DNA of 64,000 nt from Aricia agestis (GCF_905147365.1 NC_056417.1:4238501-4302500); one strand, 5' to 3'. Shown: positions 1-11,015, counted from the stretch's first letter. Notes: generated by a model not told the origin, from the letters alone. Translations and numbers: made by a program.

Positions 1-39
1 TGTTAACAGCTTGTTAAAATGTAATGTCTTCTCTTTCAT

Positions 40-815
40 TCATATGAAAATCGAAAGAGGTAACGTCATACTAATTCCGGCGTTAACTTTAACAGTCGTT
101 GGTGAAATTGGTGCTAACTGTCCACAGTGATCAGAGCTTAACTTATTAATTATTTCTTTGTTATCGGGAATGAGATTTGTAAATATGTTATCAATACAAG
201 TTGCTGTGGTCTCACAGACTCTTGTAGGTTCATGAAACAAATTGCAAAGGTTATATGATTTAAATAAAGATGTGAATCTAACAGTTGTGGAATTTAAATC
301 CAATAAATTAATATTAAAGTCTCCACATATAATAACCCTTTTGTTAGATGCACATATTTTGACAATATTTGTTCCATAGTTTGTTCAAAGGTATCAAATA
401 ACCCTGAAGGAGGCCTGTATACACCCACAATAATAAGATGACTTAGCTCTATGCAAGCTACTTCAATTGTTCGTTCAATAGAGAGACTCACAATATCTTT
501 ACGTTCCTTAAATTTTAAATTATTTCTAATTAATATTAAAGAGCCGCCTCTGATGGCATTTTCTCTACTGAACGAACTAGCTATCTGGTGGTTATTGAAA
601 TTGAAAGTGAGTTCATATTGTCCGAACCAGTGTTCAGATATGCAAATAATATCAATGTTAAATTCCTTTAAAAATAACTCAATTTCAAGTTCTTTACCTA
701 CCATACCTTGTAAATTTTGATGCACCAGATTAATCAAATTACATTTATTCTTACTTAATATATTTGAGAGTATTATTGGTAGGATTTTCAAATTTCCGCA
801 AGAGATGTCCTCCAT
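40..815 (-). pseudogene. LINE endonuclease domain (ORF2 N-terminus), frameshifted
   Basis: The first segment (815 to about 340) contains the family landmarks VHQNLQG, ICISEHW (catalytic Glu) and VGVYRPPSG. Near 337-343, at an AAAAGGG run, the frame shifts by one base; the next segment (about 345 to 40) continues with the GDFN block and ends in the SDHCG block with the catalytic Asp-His. A TGA at 40-42 stops it, although endonuclease-linker-like residues seem to follow in the same frame up to the window edge. In an active element this nuclease nicks target DNA for target-primed reverse transcription. Two disabling changes in 0.8 kb show an old copy. Confidence 0.75.
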
Positions 816-974
816 TGTCTTATTATCTAATTTAAATAAATATTTGGAACATATTCCAATTAGTTAATATTATGACTAGTATAATTCTGCTCATTAGAAG
901 CAGTAGTCTCTAAAGCCAAACACTTGGCTGGTTTAAAATCTAAAAAGTTAAATAGCAACTTGGCTATTCGTCTT

Positions 975-1919
975 TTATATCTCGTCTCTTGTCATAGTGG
1001 ATAACTTAAAATCTAAATTATTAATGTCTATAACCTGACATTGCTTATGTGAGTCATCTAAAATGATACAATTATTATTTACAGCAGTATGCATTAGGCT
1101 GTTCAGTTGATACCTAGAATAGTTTTCTTTATTATATCTCTTTGGCAACATTTGTATATAGGGAAAAGTAAACAAGATAACATTATTAATATTTTCAATA
1201 ATAAATAATTTATCTAGAAATTCGGTCATTTGTTTTTTGTTTAATTTTCCCTTCCTCCCAACTAAAAGTATTAATGTTGTATTCGGACAATAAGCCATAG
1301 CCAAAGCCCTGCACATTATTTCACTATAAGTAGCTCCAGGCATACAGAAATTGGAAAATGATTGTCCAATACACATCCTATTTAAATAAATACCTAGGTA
1401 CTTACCTAATTCATCACTGAACAAAGCAATTTGTGGGCATTCAGTATGTACCTTCTGCCTGGAACATATATCAGTTATACTATTCAAAACAGAATGATTT
1501 ACTTTGTCTGAGGAACCGTTGACTCTCAATAAAGAGTAAACCCGTTCCTCATTATAACGAGTCACTTCAAGTAAATCATTCATCGCTGATATATGCCTCT
1601 GTGTTTCTTGTTGTGACAAAGCATATTTTCTGTTTAAATCATCCAAGGAGTCAAGAAGTATCGAGATTTCTTGCTGTAGGTTATATACATCGGCCTCATA
1701 GTTACATTTTATTTGCTCTATGTCAAAATTACAGTTTAATAAGTTATTATTCAAGAGTTTATTTTCATTTATAACTTTTGATAAATGATTTAAACATTTT
1801 TTATTTTTCTTTGAAAGTTTACAATAATTTTTAATACACTTTTTGATTTTAATATATTTCTTTAATTTCCTCTTACTATTCAACGTACATATTGTACTAC
1901 TAGTTAGAGAATACCACAA
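975..1919 (-). CDS. LINE ORF1 protein, coiled coil plus SGNH/esterase-like domain
   Basis: An intact 314-residue frame. Residues 10-60 are very Lys/Asn-rich, as in nucleic-acid-binding ORF1 proteins. Residues about 75-120 have heptad-like Leu/Ile/Glu spacing and look like a coiled coil. Residues about 163-290 resemble a degenerate SGNH hydrolase fold: IALFSDELGKYLG in the position of the Ser block, PGATYSE as the Gly block, and LLVGRKG where the Gly-x-Asn block would sit, with Asn missing. CR1-like ORF1 proteins are known to carry esterase-type domains. The protein would bind LINE RNA. The start is the first Met of the open frame. It is probably a fossil, since the downstream endonuclease is broken. 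Confidence 0.6.
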   Translation of the reverse strand: MWYSLTSSTICTLNSKRKLKKYIKIKKCIKNYCKLSKKNKKCLNHLSKVINENKLLNNNLLNCNFDIEQIKCNYEADVYNLQQEISILLDSLDDLNRKYALSQQETQRHISAMNDLLEVTRYNEERVYSLLRVNGSSDKVNHSVLNSITDICSRQKVHTECPQIALFSDELGKYLGIYLNRMCIGQSFSNFCMPGATYSEIMCRALAMAYCPNTTLILLVGRKGKLNKKQMTEFLDKLFIIENINNVILFTFPYIQMLPKRYNKENYSRYQLNSLMHTAVNNNCIILDDSHKQCQVIDINNLDFKLSTMTRDEI

Positions 1920-2809
1920 GATTCAAATGCAAATTAAAATGTTTCATGTCATGAACTGAATTTTATGACATTTACGACGGGCTGATTTAAGCGTCGGGCA
2001 TTGGTTAACGTTTTGTTGTTAATTAATTAAAAGTGCCAATAAATAGACATTAGATATACTCATATAAAACCTCAAAAACCATACATAATATAAAGTAGTT
2101 CACACAGAATTCGTTTCCCTTGCAACAGTTCTTTATTAGTTAACACAAATGATAGTAGATATTGGTTCCGCGGTTAAAGAAAACACAGACATACTTTATC
2201 CGGTTTATGGAGTTTAATTCAATACTTCATTTTAAACCGCAAACCGTTCAAAGACACATACAGCTTAAATGATCAGATAAAATAACTGCGGCCAACTGAT
2301 AGCTTATCTCCTCGTAAAAACATCGAAACAGCCGAATAAGTATTCAATTTTATCGAAACACCCTGTATCTTATTTGGGTTAACCTGTATCAGTGTATCGA
2401 ATGGTAATGATCGGTTTAATAATAGAGCGGGTTTTACTCGATTATGCCAAAATGAGAGGTATGTTCAGCGTTCTCGATATCGTTTACGTAATATTCATCC
2501 TATTGTTATAACCATATTATATAATTCGTCTTAGTTATGAGGCACTGGGATTATATTTTGAACAAAGTAATTGATTTAAATTTTAAACGATAAATATAAT
2601 ATTATTATACAAGAAAATAACCACCACTTTCTTTTTGGATGTCGGTTAAAATTTTTAATCCTTTGAGGAGTTTTTTAATGAAATCACTTACCTTTCAAAC
2701 TTTTTATGATATAAACCAGGAAACGAAGATAGCTGCCGTCATCTACATCTACTAAATCCTCTGATGTGGCGAGTTGCGTCTTTGATCCTTAAAATACTCA
2801 TCTCTATTA
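1920..2809. other. No recognised gene; possible LINE 5' UTR
   Basis: AT-rich sequence with stops in all frames. It lies directly upstream of the minus-strand LINE ORF1, so part of it may be that element's 5' UTR, but no promoter or terminal repeat marks the boundary. Confidence 0.4.
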
Positions 2810-2810
2810 G

Positions 2811-2966
2811 GCCTCTGGCATGGGCGTATGGGCGTACCGAGGGGGGGGGGGGGGGTGCAGCTGCCATTTTTTATTCTTTATAAACACCTAACTTTAAGAA
2901 AAATCTGATTTGCCCCCCCCCCCCCCCCCCCCTGGCCCACTACCTGGATACGCCCATGGCCTCTGG
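2811..2966. mobile_element. 140-bp hAT-like MITE with poly-G/poly-C core
   Basis: The element runs 2819-2958 and is flanked by a perfect 8-bp duplication, GCCTCTGG, at 2811-2818 and 2959-2966. Its ends are an exact 11-bp inverted repeat, CATGGGCGTAT. Inside are 15 G (2841-2855) and 20 C (2913-2932), which extend the inverted repeat. No coding capacity. An 8-bp target duplication fits the hAT superfamily, although the ends lack the usual CAG start. Confidence 0.75.
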
Positions 2967-3640
2967 TTACCTTAGCAGTATTTCAAGCCTTGACAGTTTT
3001 AATCTGGTTAAGCAGGCCCGTTTGCACCGAAGCATGGCTCTTATTTGGTCTATACTACTCTTGGCTACTCATATAAGTGGTGGAGTAGTTAGGTGTTTTT
3101 TTAAAGTTATTAAAATCTGTGTAGATTTTGCATTAAACAGATCCTAATAAGTTTAACTTCGCATGGAATTAGACGACGTGATAGATGCTGCCTGTTTTGT
3201 TCCATTGTTTATCATTATGTATATTATGTTATTATTATAATATGTTATTAACATAATCTACCAATTTGTAGAGGGTTTGCGCTGTAGGTATTTACAGTTA
3301 CGAGTATCATCTTAAAAGGACTTCGTCAGTTCCCATGCCTATTTTTATGTCAATGGCTGCCGTTAATTTGAAAAATCTGTCCTCTTCTATGATTGAAAAT
3401 AGAGCCTACGGATACTAGTCCATGCTTAATTTATAGTTCAAGAGCTGCGCGGTTTTGCCGCACTCAGCAGGTATAACGGCCCTAAGCATTGTTGCCATTC
3501 AAACTAAAGTGGCAGTTTAGTTTCAAGGCGAGCCTTAATAACACCGGCGTTTACACAAAACTGCAAATCGACCTCAGATTTTGTTACCAATACTGTACTC
3601 ATGTTTTTAATTTTCGTAAAATAAAATTTTAGTGATATCA
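2967..3640. other. No recognised feature
   Basis: AT-rich sequence with no frame over 65 codons and no repeat that I could match elsewhere in the window. Confidence 0.4.
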
Positions 3641-3649
3641 ATGATTTTT

Positions 3650-3850
3650 TATTTTGTACATAAAGTAGTGTGTGTTTGTATTTGTGTTATATTATTCTAT
3701 TAATTTTGTTTAGAGGGTTTCAAAGTGTTGAGCCAAACTCCTCCGCAATTGACTTGATTGATTTTCATGAAATTTTGGTAATCAGATAGGTCTGGGTATC
3801 GGCCAACATCTTTTTAAAGTAGAAATAATTTCAGTCAGCTTTTATAATAT
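3650..3850. repeat. Diverged LINE 3'-end relic, CTCCTCCG family
   Basis: Contains the block ending AGGTCTGGGTATCGGCCAAC, a diverged version of the block at 4640-4790 and of the better preserved copies at 40841-41158 and 48682-48997 (CTCCTCCGAAACGGCTTTAC, then TCTGAGAATCGGCTACTGG). Non-coding relic; the parent LINE is not identified. Confidence 0.5.
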
Positions 3851-3890
3851 GATGTCCTTTTTTATGCAATGTCAAGAATAAAAATGTTTA

Positions 3891-4315
3891 GTGCGAGTCG
3901 GACTCGCTCACGAAGGGTTCCGTACCGTTAAAGAGCGAAAGTAGGGAAAATTGTATTTTTTGTATGGGAGCCCCCTTAATTATTTATTTTATTTTAATTT
4001 TATTAATAAATATTAAAGTACACATATTATAATTGAAAATTTCAAGTGTCTACATGTTTCCATTATAGATTACGAGCCAAAAAGGCCAAAAAAATCATGT
4101 TTGTTGTAGGGGCTCCCCCCTCTTAAATAATTATTTTATTTTGTTTTTAGTATTTGTTATTATAGCGGCACCAGAAATACACAATCTGTGAAAATTTTAG
4201 AAGTCTAGCTATAGCGGTTCTTGAGGTACAGCCTGAAGACAGACAGACAGACGGACAGACATAGAAGTCTCAGTAATAGGGTCCCGTTTTTACCCTTTGG
4301 GTATGGAATCCTAAA
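3891..4315 (+). mobile_element. LINE 3'-end fragment, GTGCGAGTCGG family
   Basis: Begins GTGCGAGTCGGACTCG and ends in GGGTCCCGTTTTTACCC followed by TTTGGGTATGGAATCCTA, preceded by a CAGACAGA-type microsatellite. The same block occurs at 43294-43740, 50679-51298 and 59579-59985. I recognise it as a very common lepidopteran repeat, probably an RTE-type LINE 3' UTR (inference). Confidence 0.65.
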
Positions 4316-4384
4316 AGCGTGGTCACAAGGCCCTGCCTATGCTAAATCATGGCCTATGCTGGATTATCAAATGTTTGGATTGAT

Positions 4385-4875
4385 GAACCTGACCTAAGCG
4401 TAGAGGTCGTTGCACTGATGATTCACTCTGCCAATGATTCACTTTAACCTCAATTCCAGTAAATTATAAGTCAGCTTTAGTAAGTAATACTGTGCCCCGC
4501 AGTGTTACCCGCAGTTTTTTTATGTAAATAAATTGCAGTAGATGATTAAAATCTTTTAGTACAATTTTTTACTATCAAAATGAAGCTACTCACAAAAATT
4601 AGCTTGATAGTAATAAAAAAAAACGTTCTAGGGCTCCCGTACTTTATTGTCTAATACAAACTATTTTTTTGTCGCAGTGCTTGATCCTCCTCCGAAGCGA
4701 CTGGACTAATTTTGTCAAAATTTTGCTTATCTGACAGGTCTGGGAATTGGCCAACGCCTATTTGGATACAAAATACACATTTACGGCAAAACCGCGTTTG
4801 AATAAACGAATCAATGATTATTTTGAACCTGACCTAAGCGTAGAGGTCATTGCACTGATGATTCACTCTAAGCCA
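4385..4875. repeat. Internal direct repeat and second LINE relic
   Basis: A block of about 45 bp, starting GAACCTGACCTAAGCG and ending GATGATTCACTC, occurs at about 4386-4437 and again at about 4825-4868 with one or two changes. Between them, 4640-4790 is a diverged CTCCTCCG-type LINE end. The MITE at 4874 sits just beyond the second copy. Confidence 0.6.
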
Positions 4876-5174
4876 TAAAGTTAATATACCTAGCGGAATA
4901 GAGCAACAATCTCGAGCTGTCAAACGAAACCGAAATTGGTGTTCATCTGTGTGAAAAATATATGTACGTATACACTTACACAAGCATGATTGAACATGAA
5001 TTCTATGAGATTAAATTGTCAACGTGCGGCACGTGCTGACTGGACGTCAAAAAAGAGTACTTCTGTCATGTATCACACGTCTTTTTACCACGCAGTGTTA
5101 CTGATAGTGACATCTCTCTTACTCTGGCCTTTGTTGCTCTATTCTGCTAGGTATATTAACATTATGCTCTAAGC
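4866..5174. mobile_element. MITE family 1, copy 1 (8-bp TSD)
   Basis: Element 4874-5166 (293 bp) is flanked by CTCTAAGC at 4866-4873 and 5167-5174. Ends are inverted repeats of about 30 bp starting CATAAAGTTAATATACC. Two further copies (26205-26490 and 39020-39304) each have their own 8-bp duplication. No transposase. The 8-bp duplication with CA termini would fit hAT or P-type transposases. Confidence 0.9.
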
Positions 5175-5175
5175 C

Positions 5176-5639
5176 CAACACCACACCGCTAGCTTCGATA
5201 AATCGAAGTATAAAGAATTATTATTTGTTAAACACGAAAACCTCGCACCGCCTGTTACCGGAATATTCTTGATTAGTTTCATCGATCTATTATACAATAC
5301 ATTAACTTCGCTAGACACTTTACAATCAACACCGTTGTAGGGAAACTTTTATGGACGTCGTCCAACGTAGTGTCGATATTGTACGGCACCTGCACTATGT
5401 TATCTATCTCTGTGAGAGGAATTTCTTTATCTCGCGGAATTCATACTTTTTTCGTCAAAACTATCATTAGTATTTTCCTGGTTTCAAAATGTTGTGGCTT
5501 GTGAGTAATCAAAAATATAAGTACAAATATCTTTTTAGGCATATACATAATATTATTATAATAGATAGAAAATATGGATTTTTATCGCAGCTAAACAATA
5601 GGCTTCTAGGGTTGATAATTCACACAATCATAAAGATAG
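5176..5639. other. No recognised feature
   Basis: AT-rich DNA between the MITE and the minisatellite. I see no gene or repeat with a partner in this window. Confidence 0.4.
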
Positions 5640-5645
5640 ATCTTC

Positions 5646-6178
5646 AAAAACAAAAAATCTCCTAGCACCATCTACAAAATCTCGTAGCACCATCTCCAAA
5701 ATCTAGTAACACTGGCTACAAGTCTCGTAGCACCGTCTACAAAATCTCGTAGCACCGTCTACAGAATCTCGTAGCACCATCTACAAAATCTCGTAGCACC
5801 ATCTCCAAAATCTAGTAACACTGGCTACAAAGTCTCGTAGCACCGTCTACAAAATCTCGTAGCACCGTCTACAAAATCTCATAGCAAGATCTACAAAATC
5901 TCGTAGCACCATCTCCAAAATCTCGTAACACTGGCTATAAAGTCTCGTAGCACCGTCTACAAAATCTCGTAGCACTGTCTACAAAATCTCGTAGCACTGT
6001 CTACGAAATCTCGTAGCACTGTCTACGAAATCTCGTAGCACTGTCTACGAAATCTCGTAGCACTGTCTACGAAATCTCGTAGCACTGTCTACGAAATCTC
6101 GTAGCACTGTCTACGAAATCTCGTAGCACTGTCTACGAAATCTCGTAGCACTGTCTACCAAATCTCGTAGCACTTACA
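5646..6178. repeat. 22-bp minisatellite with higher-order structure
   Basis: About 24 head-to-tail units of the form AAAATCTCGTAGCACCGTCTAC. The left part (to about 5945) repeats as a longer block of about six units including marker variants CATCTCC and AACACTGGC; the right part (about 5975-6165) is a homogeneous run of about nine units with CACTGTCTACG. The two-part pattern indicates at least two rounds of expansion. Confidence 0.95.
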
Positions 6179-6451
6179 CGTATTATTTTTATTTTATAAA
6201 ATAAAAATAATAATATCACTTACTACTTATTTACTTAATTTCTCAGATGAGACAATATACAATAAAAAACAACAAAACTTGGGTGTATTTATCAAATAGT
6301 GTAGCACTATAACTCCAAAACATATTATTAGCGCCATTCACTATTTCTTAAAGCGCCACCCATAAATATTACTCGCATATATTATTCTCGTCGAGTTAGT
6401 TCCCGAACCGGTAATAAGTCATCACGTAGACATTCTGAAAAGATTTGCTTC

Positions 6452-6823
6452 AAAGGGGTATGAAGATTTTTATTGGAGCCTAGCCGACCTACTGTCCGCC
6501 ATTGGGTTTTTCCGCGTTCACGAATATTTTTTTCAAAAATAGATAGCTAACATCTATACAAACAAAAATAATCTTGGACAAAACCGTGTAAAGTGTCACA
6601 TTTCGAACATATTATGAGCTGCCAAAATTGCAACAAGTACCTATCTTAAAATTGGTAAAACTTTGGCAGCTCATATGTTCGAAATGTGACATTTTACGTG
6701 GTTTTATCCAAGATTATTTTTTGTTTGTATTGATGTTAGCTATCCATTTTTGAAAAAAATATTCGTGAACGCGATAAAACACAATAGCGGACAGGAGGTC
6801 GGCCAAAATTTTCATACCCCTTT
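6452..6823. mobile_element. Foldback element, about 370 bp
   Basis: Two arms of about 160-170 bp are reverse complements, from AAAGGGGTATGAA at the left to TTCATACCCCTTT at the right, meeting around a loop of about 40 bp (6624-6664). Arms are roughly 90 percent alike. No target duplication that I could define and no coding capacity. Confidence 0.85.
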
Positions 6824-6839
6824 ACTCAGAAATAAAAGA

Positions 6840-7450
6840 ATATTATATTTTATTATATTATATTATTTTTATACCATCTTCTATAACTCGTATCATGCTA
6901 CGGAATCGATAAAAGTATAATAATTAAGATCTAATTTCGATCGTCGATCGCTGGATATAAATCCAGATGAAATCCCGATCGAGGAGAAAACTTATTGAAT
7001 CAAATCCAACTTAAGCCGATCCAAGTGACAATTACTGAGCGATTTAATTAAATTTCTTTTGTCTTTTTAAATTCTTTCTCTTTGTCACTTTGTAGCTAAT
7101 CAAAGGGCTCTAGAGCCTAATGTTATTTTTGTATGAGTTTTCCGAAGATATTATTAGTTTAACCTTAAATGTATGGAAATTAGTAGCGCTTTATAAAGAA
7201 AGTCACTTCCAAATTTTTGTATAACATACTCGTATAAATGATGTATTTTTTTCACTTTTACTAGAGATCGCCTAATGGTCAAAATTCGTACTACCTATAT
7301 TTTGTAAAAAAATATTGACTTTATATCATTTTTTTTTCAACTCTTGTCTCTGGGTCTCAGCTGATCTCAGACTGGCCGTGTAAGCATTGTCTAATATAGT
7401 ATCTCAGATTCAATAAAAAAAAACTATAATCCATTTTCAATTTGTTAACT
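6840..7450. other. No recognised feature
   Basis: Very AT-rich, including TATTATAT runs at 6841-6870. No gene or matched repeat. Confidence 0.4.
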
Positions 7451-7454
7451 TGTT

Positions 7455-7741
7455 GTCAACCATATATATTAAGCCTATGTTGTCAACAGACTTCAACCAT
7501 AAATAAAAGAGTATTTATTCGTATGTATAGGCTTGTCACTCAAAAATCTGTCATCTTTCCTAGTGTGTCTTTTGTAGTGTGTGTAACGTTTTTTTTGTAA
7601 AAAATATGTATGATAAAAGCATAATTCCAAAATAATATTAGCTCGATGCACTCCTTCACCATATAAACTATAACTATATACGTTTCCCCATTTTTCGTCA
7701 AAAGGGATACAAAGTTTTTCGCCCACGTATTAATATATAGA
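7455..7741. mobile_element. Repeat family 2, copy 1
   Basis: Ends in CGTATTAATATATAG next to a block with AAAGGGATACAAAG. The reverse complement of the whole segment matches 25746-26055 in order: terminal block, GTGCATCGAGC-type block, CACACTAC-type block and the GACAAGCCTATAC block. I know the terminal block as a common lepidopteran repeat; its class is not certain. Confidence 0.6.
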
Positions 7742-8600
7742 TAACCGATTATTATTAACCGATAATTATTTTATTTTCATAACCTACATGATTTGTTTGC
7801 ATTGCATTTCTTTCGAAACTACTGGACTGACTTAAGACTGCATGAAATAAATGCTAATATTCTATTCAAGTATATACATTCATTTATTTTAGTTAATGAA
7901 TAGTTGTATATAATGAATAATAGTAGAAGTAGTTAATAAATGAAAATTAAAACAACTCAATGTGTCAAAATGGTCGATTCCTTTTGGGGTCCTTAAAGAA
8001 CAATAATATCAGATACTCTTATAACACAACACTTTTACCAAAACAGAAATAACAATTTCCTAAACTTATATTCCTGTAGGAGAATACGACACGAAGTGCA
8101 ATTCAGAGAGTTTCACAATCAAATAGAATTGTTAGTTTCTGTTTTCGATATTTTTAGACCGTATAAGAGTTTTATATTGGACCAATGCTCCTTCATTTTG
8201 GAATGAAATGGCTTTTTATAGCTATATTGGAAAATTGATTAAGTGTAACTTATTCTATGTTTACTGAACCAAAGTAGAGATTAATAAATTGAAATTTAGA
8301 GTATAATTATTATAATGAGCAGAATAATAATATACGATGAAAATATAATATAACTAAATATAATACACACTGTATTTTCATTATAATATATTTAGTGAAA
8401 ACTTTTCTAAGTAAGAAAAATACGAGTATATGTATCAAAAATCAAAATACGAGTATATGTATCAAAAATCAAGTGACGCTGTTTGAGTTTTCATCAAAAT
8501 CGAGCTTGCAACTCCTTTCGTTATCGCCTATAGTTTCAAATTTGGGTAATTTTAAAAATTCTAATAAGGTGTACAAAGTTTATTACCAATTATATTCTTC
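7742..8600. other. No recognised gene
   Basis: AT-rich. It contains a short direct duplication of TACGAGTATATGTATCAAAA at about 8430-8470 and a weak inverted TATAATATA motif near 8340-8395. Nothing codes convincingly. Confidence 0.4.
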
Positions 8601-8601
8601 A

Positions 8602-8970
8602 ACTAGCTGTTGCCCGCGACTTCGTCCGCGTCAACATAGTATAATAACAAAGTATAATTACGAAGATAATCCGCTAACAAATATGAAAAAATCAAAATAT
8701 AACCTCCTCCTTTTTGGAAGTTGGTTAAAAAGTGGCCTAAGTTACACCTTACTACATCAGCTATCTACCAAAAAAAGTCCCGGCAAAATAGCTCCAGCCG
8801 TTTCAGAGATTAGCCGGAACAAACAGACAGACAGACATACAGACATAAATTGTAAAAAATGTTGTTTTGGTGTATGTATCTTATATAGATTCATATGCAT
8901 GTAGTAAAAAACGGCTCTTTCAATATTACAAACAGACACTCCAATTTCATTTATATATGTATATAGATGT
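8602..8970. mobile_element. LINE 3'-end fragment, TAGCTGTTGCCCGCG family, copy 1
   Basis: Starts ACTAGCTGTTGCCCGCGACT, contains GCTCCAGCCGTTTCAGAG and then ACAGACAGACAGACAT. The copy at 27413-27775 is nearly the same over about 360 bp. I recognise the block from lepidopteran LINE 3' ends; the RTE assignment is inference. Confidence 0.65.
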
Positions 8971-9261
8971 GAGCCTTGCATTTTTTTAAAGGGCGAGATT
9001 ATCTAGCGTAACAAACATACATTTTCAGTTATTAAATATTTAAATCCGAGTCCAAATTAACATCGCTATAATTTAGCGTTGTCAAGTGTCAGATGTGGAC
9101 GTAAGTCACGACGCGGCTGTTTATTTAACTGTGGCTGTTACGTTTTAACTGCAACCGCGTCGGGCACATTTCAACTTACATTCTGTTTTACATTTTAAGA
9201 ATTTACATTTACATTCTTTTATTTTGCAAGTGTTTGTAGTTAGTGGTACGATTTTTAATCT

Positions 9262-9492
9262 ACATATATAAAACTCAAAGGTGACTGACTGACTGATTGA
9301 CATAGTGATCTATCATCGCACAGCCCAAGCCACTGGACGGATCGGGCTGAAACTTGGCATGCAGGTAGATATTATGACGAAGGCATCCGCTAAGAAAGGA
9401 TTTTGATAAATTCCAACCCCAAAGGGTTAAAATAGGGGATGAAAGTTTGTATATACTTCTTAACGCGAGCGAAGCCGCGGGCAAAAGCTCGT
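9262..9492. mobile_element. LINE 3'-end fragment family A, copy 1
   Basis: Runs from ACTCAAAGGTGACTGACTG through CACTGGACGGATCGGGC to GAAGCCGCGGGCAAAAGCTC. Six copies occur in the window (also 10049, 12961, 39996, 50909 and 54163). Each begins or ends in TATATA, which is the likely seed of some (TA)n tracts. An RTE/BovB-type origin is inference. Confidence 0.7.
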
Positions 9493-9899
9493 TAATTTAT
9501 AAAACATAATAACATTTGGTTGGTTTCTCATTAAAAATTGAACCATCGTGATGGCCAATTATCTATAGAAAAGCAGCAAAAGATTTTTATGTACAAATCA
9601 GTTGATTAATTCAAACTTAAAATGTGTATTTTTGAATGAATAATAATAGTAATAATATCATATTTTCATTAATGATATTCAGATAATATTATTAATAATG
9701 AAAATATGAAATGAACAGGTATTTTGAGATAAAGATCCATCTTTGTCGCAAAATAAAAAAAATGTGAACAACTTCTTTCCAGCTTTATCTGTTCACTATG
9801 AAATTAATGGTTTCAGAGGTGATAACTTTTGCGTGCGAGAAAGACACCACCTATATAAATATTAAGAAATAAACTAAACTGTTATTTTATTTACATTAA

Positions 9900-10036
9900 G
9901 GGCCTGTTTCACCACTTCCTGATAAGTGATAAGGGCTATCCACCAATTAACTTGACAGATCAAGTATAGAGAATCTGTCAAAAAAGTTGCCTAGCTAGCC
10001 TATTTGGCACTTTATCAGAAAGTGGTGATCAGGCCC
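9900..10036. mobile_element. PIF/Harbinger-like MITE, 137 bp
   Basis: Terminal inverted repeats of about 29 bp with few mismatches (GGGCCTGTTTCACCACTT against GGGCCTGATCACCACTTT). The element is flanked by TAA at 9897-9899 and 10037-10039. A 3-bp TWA duplication with GGGCC ends fits PIF/Harbinger. No coding capacity. Confidence 0.8.
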
Positions 10037-10048
10037 TAACACTCATCT

Positions 10049-10254
10049 TTATATATAAAACTCAAAGGTGACTGACTGACATGGTGATCTATCAACGCAC
10101 AGCCCAAACCACTGGACGGATCGGGCTGAAATTTTGCATGCAGCTAGATGTTATGACGAAGACATCCGCTAAGAAAGGATTTTGATTAATTCCAACCCCA
10201 AGGGGTTAAAATAGGGGATGAAAGTTTCGAGCGAAGCCGCGGGCAAAAGCTCGT
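10049..10254. mobile_element. LINE 3'-end fragment family A, copy 2
   Basis: Same structure as the copy at 9262 with small deletions near its GAAAGTTT end; lies 12 bp from the preceding MITE. Confidence 0.7.
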
Positions 10255-10407
10255 AATATTATAAATATAAAAACAGAATAAAATGTATTGAATAATATAG
10301 TCAATATATCTTAAAGTAGATATTTTTCACTTCCATTCTTATCCCAACAAAAGCAAAGTCCGACCAAAGAATATGCAGAACCTTTAATCGTGCAGATACA
10401 AAGAATC

Positions 10408-10552
10408 CAAAGATCTTTGTACACTTTTACGTAACAAAGACTTTGTGAAATATACGGTAGTTCCTCCGGTACGGTATGCAAAGTAGGGGAAAGGGTAACT
10501 TTGATAATTATCAAAGTTTTATTTAACTTTGCGCTTCCAATAACAAGTGGTA
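10408..10552. repeat. 145-bp duplicated segment, copy 1
   Basis: Starts CAAAGATCTTTGTACAC and ends CCAATAACAAGTGGTA. It appears base-for-base identical to 12711-12855. The minus strand is open through it as part of an 81-codon frame (10311-10556), but that frame matches nothing I know. It contains three small palindromes (ACAAAGATCTTTGT, ACAAAGACTTTGT, TTGATAATTATCAA). Confidence 0.9.
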
Positions 10553-10559
10553 GCATCTG

Positions 10560-11015
10560 CTTTGCAGATTACAACCAGATATTGTATCAGCAAATAGTTA
10601 AACTCCATTACAGAATACATTGTTTGAAAAATTTAGTATAAATAGTAATATTTATGATAAATGTAATGTTTTTTGAGAATATATAAAAGACAAAAAATGT
10701 AAATGTCTATACTAAGGAAGTGTTTGTCAAATGTATCACTCAATTTATTTATGTAACACGTGTTTCTCGCCGTGTATAATAATTTGTGATTACTATTTTG
10801 TGAGAAATAAAGTCTTAAACTTAAAAAAAAAAGTTGTTAAGTAACGTTTGTGAGTTAAGGATTATTATAAGGTAACAGATTTTCTCAATGATAGCACACA
10901 TTGGGAGAAATAAGCTGACAAACCATAGACCGCTTCTTTATAAATGTACCACATTTTTAAATACTTAGTATTTAATTTAGCTTAAGCTAATGTTATTTTC
11001 CACCTTTTTGGTAAA
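10560..11015. other. No recognised feature
   Basis: AT-rich, with AATAAAGTCTTAAAC followed by an A-run at about 10807-10832 that could be an old polyA tail, but no element body is recognisable upstream. Confidence 0.35.

Larger units (their letters stand above)
1..1919 (-). mobile_element. CR1-type non-LTR retrotransposon, 5' part
   Basis: Reading leftward there is an ORF1 (975-1919), a gap of about 160 bp, then an apurinic-type endonuclease frame (815 down to the window edge). This order, ORF1 then endonuclease, is that of CR1/Jockey-like LINEs. The reverse transcriptase would lie beyond position 1. The 5' limit is not defined; it may extend right of 1919 into sequence with no other assignment. 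The endonuclease carries a frameshift and a stop, so this copy is dead. The clade call is inference from an endonuclease next to an esterase-like ORF1. Confidence 0.75.

Noticed and set aside
5646..6178. CRISPR-like array
   Set aside because: Units are contiguous 22-bp repeats without spacers, and the genome is eukaryotic.
10311..10556. 81-codon minus frame as an exon of an arrestin-like protein (LPLVIG motif)
   Set aside because: The resemblance is limited to six residues and the frame lies across a duplicated DNA block.
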